DNA of 64,000 nt from Cladosporium sp. IMV 00045 (taxonomy: Eukaryota; Ascomycota; Dothideomycetes; Cladosporiales; Cladosporiaceae), in the NCBI GenBank assembly GCA_001931905.2, contig MSJI02000661.1, positions 40,144-104,143 of the forward strand, read 5' to 3'. The notes beneath the pieces were generated by a model, which made no database searches, was not told the DNA's origin, and saw only the letters and a program-made list of their open reading frames with translations. Both the position numbers and the translations under genes were made by a program. This document shows positions 44,239 to 54,800 of this stretch, piece after piece (position 1 is the stretch's first letter; each line of letters opens with the position of its first letter).

Positions 44239-45586
44239 TCAGTCCTCGTCATCGTCATTCTTGTCTGGCTTGAGTTCCTTCCTGATCGGAATCTTGATTC
44301 CCTGCGTCGCGAACGCCTTGCTCAGTGGTGTGCTCTCGATCACGCCAGGGAACTTCTTCGCCGAGTACACTTGGAAAGGATCGGAGTACGCCCACGCCAG
44401 GACCGGACACTTGGCGCGGTTGAGTCCAGCGCTTGAGGTTGGGTCGCCGACGTCGATGAAGTTCATCTTGAGCCTGATGCGGTTTGTTAGATGCGTGTAG
44501 AACACGAGGGAAACGCAAAACCCAGCAAACTTACCTAAACCAGCCTTCAGTGCGCACTGACAGGTCCTGGAGCACGAACCAAAATCCCGTCTTCTGCTCC
44601 GTGTCATCCAAAAGAGAAGCATTGACAGTCAGACTGCCGATCAGGTTTCGCGTGTACATTGCGTTTGGCTGCTGCTGGACGACAGGTTGCTGATACTGAG
44701 GCATGTACATCGGTTGAGGGTAGCCTGGTTGCCCGTGCGAAGGATCGTAGTATTGCTGGTTAGTCTCGGGCGAGAAGTATACAGGCATTGGGTGGCCGAA
44801 TTGGTTCATCATCGTACGCTCCTGTGGTGGTGGGTATGACGTCGTGGTTGCCGTGCTGATGCTGACTGCTGGTGACGAGGAAGATGCGCGTACAATATTG
44901 ACCTCGCGGGTCGCATCCTTGTCCCACAGATCGACCTGCAGGACGAAGAACGAGCCCTCGATGTCATTGGCATTGATCTCCTGACCAGTATCCTTGTGGG
45001 TAATGATCAAGCGCACGCAAGGAGGGGGTGTTATCGGCCTTCGATCCTTGTCGCCAAAACCACACATGCGAGCCCTCTGCGGTTGCTGCTCGACTCGCAA
45101 CGTGTACCGATAGTCTCCACTGACGCCGCTGAACGACATCTGCTTGGGCTCGGCTTTGATAGGCTGCGCCATGCCAGGTTGAGGAGCTCCGTACATGTGC
45201 TGCTGAGGCATTGCTTGGGGCATTGACTGGGCGCCGGGCAAAGTAGGCAACGTGGGCGCCGGCATGCCAGTATGCAGCGGTGGAAGCATGCCAGGCTGGC
45301 CGGGCGGTGGCATGCGCGGCGGTGGTACGGAGGCCTGCATACCTGGATAGCTGGGATGCTGGTGGTGCTGTTGGTGCTGAGGATGTTGTTGTTGGTGATG
45401 CTGCTGTTGCTGCTGCTGTTGCTGGTAAGGGTACATGTTGGGACTCGAGTTGTGAGGGTCAGCGCCGTATTGAGGCTCCTGCTTGTAGGGCTGTCCGATG
45501 CCGTTGGAATATCCTGTGGTAGATTGCGACGGAGGGTGGCCGTGGTAGAATTGTTCCGCGGACGGTTGGACCTGCGGGGCTTGCAT
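44239..45586 (-). CDS. velB: Velvet-domain developmental regulator VelB
   Basis: The model is complement(join(44239..44473, 44535..45586)), 428 residues. After a Gln/Pro/His-rich N-terminal region (CAG/CAC runs giving Q8 and HQ repeats) the velvet domain starts near YRYTLRVEQQPQRARMCGFGDKDRRPITPPPCVRL. It is split by a Pro/Gln/Tyr-rich insertion, as in VelB, and resumes at NLIGSLTVNASLLDDTEQKTGFWFVLQDLSVRTEGWFR. The 61-base intron restores GWFRLKMNFIDVG. The family binds DNA through an NF-kappaB-like fold. VelB partners VeA and VosA to control sexual development, sporulation and secondary metabolism. VosA lacks the insertion, so VelB is preferred. Confidence 0.93.
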
Positions 45587-48500
45587 TGTACAGTAAAAGG
45601 GACCTGGAAGTGAATTTGTCTGGGTCGCCGAGAGGATTGCCTCCTTCTCCTTCTAAGACCTTTGGTGGCGAAGAGGGCGGGTACGACCAGATTTCATAAG
45701 AGTCAAGGCGAAGTAAAGGCAGGCAGCGACAGTTGGCAAGTGGTAGCAGTAATAGTAGTAGCAACACAGACGCACGCAGGCGTGCGGTGGCAGGACAGAG
45801 AGTCGAGACGACAAGACAGGAAAAGGCGGGCAGATTGGTCGCGGATCAACTTTAGCTGCACATGAGTCCCAGGTTCTCGGTAAAGTATGATATGGGAGGC
45901 CGTTACTCGGCACTGCGCGCGAAAGCAATGGCGCTATGCAGAGCTGGCGGCGGGTGCTGTCTCTGTAGGGTGTCTTAGACACGCGGGCACACCACCATCG
46001 CCTGGCGACAGGTGTGCGGGCGATTGACTGGCTGACTGACTTGACTGGCCGGTTACTGACTGACTGACTGGTCATTGATTGATTGACGTGCTGTGACCGG
46101 ACAGGCAACGTGTTGTGTCGAGACGAAAGGGGGTTGGGCAGGCGGGCAGCAGTGAGCCGGTCGACTCCTCTGTCGTGTTTAACGAGACATGTACTTCCAG
46201 TTGCTACATGCGTACATACAGCAGCGGTACCACTAAATGGTGCATGGGAAGGATGCCGTGCGCAGGCGAGATGGAAGAAGCAGCAGCCGCACTACTACGT
46301 CGATCGGAGGAATAACACCAACACCAGCTCGATCACCAGCATCAGCATCAGCACCGGGGGGGCAGAGCTAGCTGGGTTGTTTGCTTGCACATGCAAGAAT
46401 GCGGATCCACGCTGTCGACGAGCCGCCCTCGCCGCCTTACCGCAGCCCGGCCACACCACAGACTTGCGCAGACTTGCCCTCACTCAACCACGATATGATT
46501 GGTAGCCATTCACGGCCCGCACCACATTGATCTCCATCGGCAACACCTCTCCTCCCCACCCCGACCCTGGAGCCAAATTGCGAATCATGGTCGGTGCTGG
46601 TCGAGGGCAGGGTGGTGGGCTGGTACGGCACCACGGCATGCGGAGTGCTCATCAGGAACCCTTGCCTGGCGCGAGTGATGTCGACCAGAGTATAACACGA
46701 GAGAGAGACGTCTGCTAAAGGCACAGCAGCATGCACCCACCCCCTTCCACTGCATCCAAGCGAGCCGTTGGCCTGTACGCCCTCGTCCCCGCCCTCTCTT
46801 GGTCAGCCCATACGTGACGATACCTGTCATATCCTCAACACCGGGTCGGCGTGGGAGTGGGCCACAGGCGCGGCTTTGTGTGAACGCGGACTCGGTGCCA
46901 ACCTAGCGCAACTCGCTTGAAAGAGACGAGCCCCCAACGCCGCCACATCGCCCCGGAGGCAGTCGTAAGATCGTCTGCAATGCGGCCATCTCATTGATCT
47001 CATCGCGCAGCGAGCCCAACTAGCAGGCCCTCGGGCCCACGAACGATGACAAGCTCTGAAAGCCGCAGCTCGCTGGCTCAAATGTATGTGCATTAGCAGC
47101 TCTGGGCAAAGACCCGGAGCAGAGTTCACAACCCCGACTGGTCCGCTCGACACTGTCCGTCCGGATAGAGAACCGAGCCCTATGAGCTGCAGGCAATTAG
47201 GGAGGACTTGGGCCGTTTAGGCTCGTTGCGGCAGAACCGAGCGAACCGAGGTCCTCTTGGGATTCCTTGTCACCTCATGGCGACCTGGCAGTGCTGCGAG
47301 CTTTTTGCGTGCTCTGGGTCTTGACTACGTACCGGGATCCAAGTACATGGGTAGGAACTCCACGATCTTCGCAAGATCATGCAACGTAGATGGCTTGATG
47401 GCTTTGCTGTACCTGACCCAGCTCGTCGATACGGCCGTCCTCGTTGGGAGCCCGACGAGGTGGTAACAAAACGCATGGTGACGGATGAGGCACAAGAACT
47501 TACTCGGCGAACGCATGTTCAGCCGCAGGTATGTTGAGAGGGTTTCATCTATCTGGAACTACAGATTGGTGCGATAAGCCATCTTCATTTCCTGAAATTG
47601 CTGGGCTGTCGACCGTGATTACGGCAGATGAGAGAAGACGCCATGATATGCCGCCTTGCGGATGGCAGTTGAAATGAATGACTGACAAGGGTACCTATAA
47701 GGACACCAACAAAGCAATCCCAAAGTACAGTCCATTTTGGTGCGCTACGGGTGATAATGCACGAGAGATCCCAGCATGCGGTACAAGTCACCAAGTCATT
47801 GCAGGGATCGCACATACCATAAACTGCATGCCCGAACATAATGCCTGCGTAGCGTGAATCCAATTCGATTCATCATGCCGTGAGAAAGTGCATGTGAACC
47901 TTCTTACTCGGAGTGGTAATTGCACCTCGTTGTAGCGAGACGGCACATGAACATGTTGTAATATTGCCTCAACTGTTTTCCGCACTAATGCCTGCTACGG
48001 GTTTTCTACTCAGTGATCACGTAAGACAACATCGAGCCTTTGAATAAGTCATCTAGTAATATGCACCTGAAAAGCGGTCGCTAGTCAGATATCGAAGTGT
48101 CGTGATATTCCTTCGAAGTTGGGCAGACTACATTGAGTCAATGATACAATGATCAAGAAACACACGAAGGCGGACTTAAAAGCACTGCGAAGAGAAACAA
48201 GCTTTCCAAACTGACCAGACACATCAACAGAGGAGAGTCTCGAATGATAGAAACTACTCTAATAAATATCGTAATGCCGGCACCAGCAGACCAGCATGTA
48301 GCGCTACCCCAACCCTGACCCTAAATGCGAATGGAATATGTAGTTGCTCAGCGAATGTAAGGTCCCGGGTGATATCCAATCAATCACCTCAAACGTTCAA
48401 TAAATCTCGAGGCCCCAATACTTTTTCGGTATCGAAGACAGATCAGACAGTGAATATCAACTTCTTCTGCCAGCCTGCCGTGACAGAGACGATTCCAGAC

Positions 48501-48733
48501 CCTGCTCCAAAAACGCCTGGCCCCTCCTCCTCAAGCTCAGCCTCACGCTCCACTTTTCGCTATCAGCAACCGATTGGCCTACCCATAGCTTACCTTACCT
48601 ACACCCTGATCTTGTCTTCACGCCGAGTGTCGAAGCCACCTTTCTTCTTCAGACAAAAAATCGCATTCGCGACATAATATTCACAGCCTAACATCCAACG
48701 CGACATACACATCTAAGAGTATCATCGCCGACC
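45587..48733. promoter_or_regulatory. 3.1 kb gene-free region between divergent velB and shr3
   Basis: No convincing protein gene is seen. Open frames up to 151 codons are Arg/Ala-rich mirror frames without domains. Short microsatellite-like tracts occur at 46024-46086 (GACT and GATT repeats). The stretch is far longer than other intergenic regions here, so it probably holds an extended velB promoter and leader, and possibly a non-coding transcript. The last 300 bases before 48734 look like a CT-rich shr3 leader. Confidence 0.45.
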
Positions 48734-49467
48734 ATGGCTCTCCGCGGCGTCGCACCCTTCGCGACCTTCCTCATCGTAGGCCGTGAGTCCTCACCCAACA
48801 TGCCTCCAAACCCTCCATACCACACAACCAGCTAACTCCCCTCCCAGCAACATGCTTCTTCCTCGGCGTCCTCTTCGCTATGTTCCCCTACGACTACAAC
48901 GTGCTCTGGTCGATGCCCGCGCTGCAAGCCGGCGCCGACCCAGCCTCGAGCCCGCGCGCGCCCTTCTTCGACCTGCAAGAGAACCACCTGAAATTCCTGC
49001 ACGCCAGCCCGCCGCTGATCAGCCGCGTGCTGCACATCGTCATCGGCACGGGCCTGCTGGGCTTCCTGATGAAGCTGTACCGGCCCAGCGAGGCCAACAT
49101 GCTGTTCGACGGCGCCAGCCTGGCCCTCTACATGTGCGGCATTGCGGTCTACGTCGCCAACATCGTCAAGGGACTGCGCACCGTCACGGCCGATGCGTAC
49201 GGTGGTCTGCCGCTGCCGGAGGGCGAGACGATGGTCGGTAAGGTCGCTGAGGGCACGGATGGGGATTTCATCGGGCGTGAGGATAGTTTGAGGGTTTTGG
49301 CTGCTAGCGATACCATTCTTGCGCTGGTATTGGTGGGTGTGTTGGTCTTGCAGGCTGGCCAGTGGTATGCGCAGCGCAAGGAGGAAGAGGAGATTGAGCA
49401 GATGGACAAGGCGAGGGATGAGAAGAAGAAGGCGAAGGAGACTGGCGGTGGTAAGAAGAAGCAATGA
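48734..49467 (+). CDS. shr3: ER packaging chaperone Shr3 for amino-acid permeases
   Basis: The model is join(48734..48782, 48848..49467), 222 residues. Four hydrophobic segments span the membrane: the first (VAPFATFLIV...TCFFLGVLFAMFPYDYNVLW) is split by the 65-base intron, and others lie at VLHIVIGTGLLGFLMKLY, LYMCGIAVYVANIVKG and TILALVLVGVLVLQAGQW. The end is a charged Lys/Glu tail (KKKAKETGGGKKKQ). The fold, the HLKFLHASPPLISRVLHIVIG region and the length match Shr3/Psh3-type ER proteins, which prevent aggregation of amino-acid permeases and present them to COPII vesicles. The basic C-terminus resembles an ER-retention signal. Confidence 0.88.
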
Positions 49468-49648
49468 GTTGGCGCAAGAGTGCGGCGAAGATCATCTCAA
49501 AAAACTGTACATGCGGTTTGCACAAGACGGATAATGAATTCGAAGAGCTCAGCGGTGAATGCAAATTGGATATATACCACGACAAAACAAAAAGAAACCC
49601 CAAACTCGACAATATGAAAGCCAATTCCCATTTGAAGCACATCCAAAC

Positions 49649-50420
49649 TCAACTAGCCAAACAAACCGCATTCCCCTCCCACCCCTCCTCCCACTCCCTC
49701 CTCACGACCCTCTCATAAATCCACTCCCCAACATCCTTCCTCGCAACAAAATACCCAACCGCCGGCTTATCATCCCTCCCATACCGAATCTTGTCCCACC
49801 CAACCCCCTCCCCACTCGTTAGCAGCGTCGGCTTAATATTAAGGAACGCCTTCAGCGGCCTCTCACTCTCCGGCTTCGCCATGACGTCCCGCAAATTAGC
49901 TTCCATCTCCGCCTTATCGACGTGCGGATGGTGCAGAAGCCAGTGATAAAGCGGCACCCAGAGCAGCGGCACGTCGCGAGGCTTGCCCTTCGGCGGGATG
50001 CCGGTCGTCGAGATATTCACCAGGACCGGTTTCGGCGCCAGACGGCGGCAGGGCGGAGAGGATGCTGCGCGAGGCTTCGCGGCAGATCGTCGCGTCTTGA
50101 ATCCCTATGGGCGCCAGCGGGTTGGGGTGCAGGTAGAAGGAAGTCGCGCCGACGCCGCTCACCATCATGTCGACGACTTTGCCGGCAGGGGTGAGGGTTT
50201 GTTTCACGGCGTCGACGTCGCGGATGTCGCCTTTGATGATCGTCAGGAAGCGGGTTTGGGTTTCTACGCTGACGCCTTTGGCGGAGAGGGAGTCGGTGAG
50301 TTTTTGAGGCGTTCGTGCTAGGGCGGTGCAGGGGTGTTCGTTTTTGAGGGCCGCTGCGAGACAGTAGCCGGCTGAGTCGCCGGTTGCGCCGAAGAAGGCG
50401 ATGGTTTTTGGTTGGGCCAT
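49649..50420 (-). pseudogene. NAD(P)-binding Rossmann-fold protein (NmrA/atypical SDR-like), frameshifted
   Basis: The N-terminal part begins TIAFFGATGDSAGYCLAAAL (Rossmann glycine motif) and continues to about SRSILSALP. The C-terminal part reads KPVLVNISTTGIPPKGKPRDVPLLWVPLYHWLL in another frame. The switch lies at about 50030-50055 within GC-rich sequence. The total length is 772 bases, one more than 257 codons, so a single extra base explains it and no splice signal does. Codon pattern is otherwise undamaged, so either a recent frameshift or a sequence error is possible. Family members are small cytosolic oxidoreductases or NAD(P)-sensing proteins; the substrate is unknown. It converges with shr3, 181 bases apart. 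Confidence 0.7.
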
Positions 50421-51000
50421 TGGTGAGGTTGTGCGGGTGGTAAGTGTTGGGGTGTCCGGGAGATGCTATTGTCAGTGGCGAGGGGAGGTGGTCGTTTGTG
50501 TTCGGCTTGTGGTAGCTTTATAGCAATATGCAAAGTGTCGTGCTATGAGCAGAAGGGGAGAGGGATACTTATAAGCTAGGATGCGTACGGACGAAGCTAC
50601 ATGCACCTCTCGTACTCGCGAAGCCTACGGTCAACAATGAATCGCGCGTAAGACGCCGACAAGCAGCGAGAAGGATGATATGGGTTTTGCATAGCTGAAT
50701 TAAGCTAGAGTATAAACACGCATACCTGATAACAAATAGACAGCTGATGTCTGCGGGGGTGTGGCCAGCTCGCTTGCATGCACAAAGTCGGCGAGCTGAA
50801 CAAGGCGTTTTATTGCGCCGGCGCTTTGCGAATGCGAGCTTCCGCTTGTCACATTTTCGTGGCTCCGTCGGGATAAATTGTCAAGCAGCTTGGACTGGAC
50901 AGCGGTATAGTCTGCGCTCTCATGACACGTGTGGTTCTTCAATAAGACTCGCTTTGTCATTTCGAGAGACGTAAGAAAAGGGATATCATATGTCCGTAAT
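50421..51000. other. Intergenic region, frameshifted gene upstream and lsm5 3' side
   Basis: No gene is recognised. Open frames of 75-124 codons on the two strands overlap and lack protein features. Confidence 0.5.
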
Positions 51001-51472
51001 TCATGACTCGCCCTCAGGCATGCCACCTGGGATGAGCTAAAGTCGAAGTCAGAACAAGGCCTTGAGAGATCCAAGGGATGTGACTTGCCATGCAGATGTT
51101 GTTGCCGTTCAGAAGGATCTTGGGGAGTTTGGTGGTTGCGCCGGTGTAGTCGCTGTGTTGCAAGTCAGCCTTGATGCATACATGGGCGAGAGAGACCAGC
51201 GAACGTGGCGGCGTACTATTCGGTGACATCCTCCAGCACCATATCTGATGAATTATTAGCACGTCTGAATCAACTAGCCCGGGCATTTCATAGCACATAC
51301 TGACGAAGTCGTCGAATCCGAGAAGTGTGCCGCTGAACTCTGCCCTTCTGTCAGTATATGGATTCATCTATTCTCTGCCAGAAGACATGCCTTTGTCGCC
51401 CTTCATGATCACACGCATCCTTGATCCGATGCAACGATCGATCAGCTCCAGGGGCATCAATTGAGACGCCAT
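51001..51472 (-). CDS. lsm5: U6 snRNA / mRNA-decay Sm-like protein Lsm5
   Basis: There are five exons: complement(join(51001..51036, 51089..51152, 51217..51244, 51301..51339, 51391..51472)), 82 residues. Sm1 motif: LPLELIDRCIGSRMRVIMK-type start, GTLLGFDDFVNMVLEDV across three exons; Sm2 motif: ILLNGNNICMLIPGG. Each join restores family sequence. Introns are 51, 56, 64 and 52 bases. The first (AAAG|GCATGT) and fourth (ATG|GCAAGT) use GC donors with AG acceptors; no GT donor gives the conserved protein. Lsm5 belongs to the Lsm2-8 ring on U6 (nucleus) and the Lsm1-7 ring in decapping (cytoplasm). The tail PGGMPEGES is short. Confidence 0.9.
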
Positions 51473-51810
51473 CTTGTATATGTGCTCAGGTGAGGTATTG
51501 TTTTCTTGTTGTCGTCGCCGCACGAGAGGCCTCGACGTTTGCCATCTGTGTCTCTCTACAGCAAGCAGCGACTGGCGGGTAATTTCAACGTCACGTGACT
51601 TTCTTCGCGAACGCGCCTTCCCGCATTGGTCGCCGCTCGCCGAGTGCCTTGGTGGAAGTCTATCGGATCTCTGTCTCCACCAGCTCGTCACAGACCAACC
51701 GCCGGTAGTATTGAAGACCAAATCTGTAATAATTTGCCTTTGCGAGTTCTTCTTTTGCCTTTTGATTTGCGCGTTGCTTGACCGGCTGCTGTTACCTAGC
51801 ATTACGAGGA
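51473..51810. promoter_or_regulatory. Shared 5' region of divergent lsm5 and the exonuclease gene
   Basis: These 338 bases separate the two start codons. ACGT-containing CGTCACGTGACTTT at 51587-51601 includes a CACGTG E-box, a plausible bHLH-factor site. No gene is seen. Confidence 0.45.
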
Positions 51811-54800
51811 ATGTCATATTTGCGGCCAACATGCAGCGACGCCGCAGTACGAGCCACCAACCTCAGCATCTCGAAGTACATGCCAGTCTTCCGACAAGGT
51901 GATGCACGATCCGACGAGCCCACTACAGAGTCGCTTGTACACGGAAATGGCGATGCTCAATCGCCGCAGCGACTCCCCTCCCGACGACCTCTCGACCGCA
52001 GATGGGACGAATCCCGTGGGCTGGTCTTCGAGCGAAAGAAGACCGCATTAAGAGATTACACATGGACACCAAATCGTGGTGTAGTGTTTGCTGGTGGCAT
52101 GGGCCACCGCAGAGCATATGCCATGCGACCGACACGCGTGCCTGCACCCCAGCAGCCTCAAGAGAGCGACTCATCATCACCGTCGTCTTCCGCCACTGGC
52201 CAGGCATATGGTTCTTCCTTGCCATCGCTTGAACGACCGTCTGATTCAAGTTCTCCCGCGGCAATCAAAGTTGCGAAGCAGTTTGAATTCGAGGCAAAGA
52301 TTGAGGATCTAATGGAACAAATCAAGGATCTGGAATTGAAACAGAAGGCGTCAGAAGAGGAGATCGCAAGGATGGGCTATCTCGCTGCGACAGACAGCAG
52401 GACCAGCACCGCGAGGATAAAAGGGTTAGAGAGTAACATCAAAAGCATACAAGACGAGTCTCATAGAGCGATCAAGGCGATCAAGGAACAATCCGAGAAA
52501 GCCAAGGAGAGCGAGTACTTGAGAGGCAAGTCAGAGTTGCGGGAACTCGCTCAACAGGAAGCCGAGCAGGCTGTGATAGACGAATTACAGCGATCTCGCG
52601 AGGAGCATAAGGCCATGGAGCAACGCGTAAGAGCGGCGGAGGCACAATTCCCCGAATTGAAAGAGCGCTTGGAGGCTGAAACAAAGACGCAATTAGCAGA
52701 GGCTCGGACCAAGATGGAGAACGAATTAGCAGAGGCCCGGGCTGAAGTCGTGAAAGAATAGGAAGAGGTCAAGCTGAACTGAACTCTCGCTACGCCGAAA
52801 TGAATCGCTACGCGAGACAAGCTGCTACAAGGCAGCAGCAACAAACGACGATGCAAGGCAAGGTTGAAGAGAAGCTCAGAGAGCTCCAACGTGAGGAGGC
52901 AAAAGTTGCAGAAAGGAAGAAGGGCCGGGTTAACTATACCACTTACCGGAGTCAGTTCAATCTAGTCCACGACGAGCGCAAGGTTCTGGATGAGTATTTG
53001 AAGGATGTACAATTTGGCCTTGCGCGAGAGATGCAAAGGGTCCTCAAGGAGAGAAGCCAGAGGAAGATCACCAACGAGCTGCTGCAAGCCGTTGAACATG
53101 AAACAACGGATACGCAAGATCAAGACAACAACTGGGAAGGTCTAGAACAAGACATGGCTCGCATTCGAAAAGATCTCGCAAACGCAGATACGCAGATGAA
53201 AGCTCTCGGTCATTGGTCCCGGCAAGCAACACTGAACGCTCGTTTCCAGGACACCACATTAGCTGCTGAGACGGAAACTTCTATGCTCCGTGACGTGCTC
53301 GTTATTCCGGCAATGCGCGTCAGAGCAGACGCCCAACGCGAAATAGACGATTGCACTGAACAAATCAAGCAGGCGAGGAATGCGACCTTACGGCAGGAGC
53401 TGCTTGAATACAGAGAAGCAATTAGAGCCCAGGTTGGCGTTCTTAACACTTATGTGAATCTCATGCATAAGGTCAAAAATCTCGAGTATTACGAGACCCT
53501 GAAGCTCGAGCCTTACGCCCGCAAAGCTGTATGCATGGGACTTCTCGACTTGAACGCCGAAATGGATGACCTCCGTCGCAACGAGATCTACGATTCCTAC
53601 GAAATCGAAAGTGGATTCGCAGTCCGCCAGTTCAAGCCGGGACACATTGCGGATATCAGCACCTGGCGAGATCTTCGCGAAACGATTGAGCGACTCGAAA
53701 CGCCGATCAAAAAGCGAGCACAGCTCCTTGAGCTCACAGGCCAGCACCATGCAGACGAGCAAGAGCTAGACCAGAAAATCGACGAAAGGATCGCGGATCT
53801 CCGTGAGGGCCTACGCTCGAGGAGAGCACAAATGTTTGCCAGCCATCGCGAGGCACGCTCTGCAGCCAGGCGCGCTACTTCCGTGCGCGCACAGCTGGCA
53901 CCTGAGCCCAAATCAGCATCCACGAGAGTACCTAAGCCTGTCGAATCCGCTTCTGCGGGCAAAGCGGAACACGATCGCGTACGGCCGGTCTCGAAGTCCA
54001 AATCAGCAGTCCAGGAAGCACAGAAACCTATCGAACATTCTCTCGTACATGTTAGCTTGGCGGAATTCAGTCATGCGAGTGATGCAGAGAATGCGTTGAA
54101 GACATTGATCGAGCAAACAAACGAATCATCGTATCCAGTTGCACACGCCCATTACATGCGCCAAAGGCTTGAAGGAAAGCTCAAAGTGCATTCCTATCAA
54201 GCCTGTCGATATCGCGAAAAACTGCAGAACCCTTCAACCAGCGCACCACAAAGCCGGATTGCACCACTTAAAGCGCAACTTTCTCGCGAATTGAATTTGG
54301 CCAAAGTTGTGCAGGCGAGATTGGCTGAAATGTCACGCAGTAATCCACAGATGCAACATGTGCCCCGCGCCCACTCGTCATCGAAGGCGACCAACACAAC
54401 GCAATCTGAGCTCCAAGAGAGGCTCGTGAGTTTGAAACGACAACTCGCGGAATCTAAAGACCGCCAGGATGCCGAGATAGCAGCGGCTTTGGAATTACGA
54501 ATTCAAGGAACACAGAGGGACATCGCAAGTTCGCTCCTCGAAAGCATGTTGCGGCGCAAGGCTTCTCTAGGAGATGAGAACCCCGGTTTACTGCGCGATC
54601 TAGACCTCGAAATCGCTCGTCAGCAAGATGCAGCTGTTCAGCAGTCGCAAACGATAGCTATGCGGGAGAACATATTGAAAAGGAAAAAGTCCGAGGCTAA
54701 GCGATCACGCAAAATCGCTCGACTAGAAGCAACAATTGCCAAGCGACAAAAAGCAACTGAAGAGCCGACCTTGGACACATCGAATTCTTTAAGCTCGCAA

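Noticed and set aside
46827..47153. Possible small gene in the velB-shr3 gap
   Set aside because: Arg/Ala/Cys-rich composition, no signal peptide, domain or splice context; looks like chance in GC-rich DNA.
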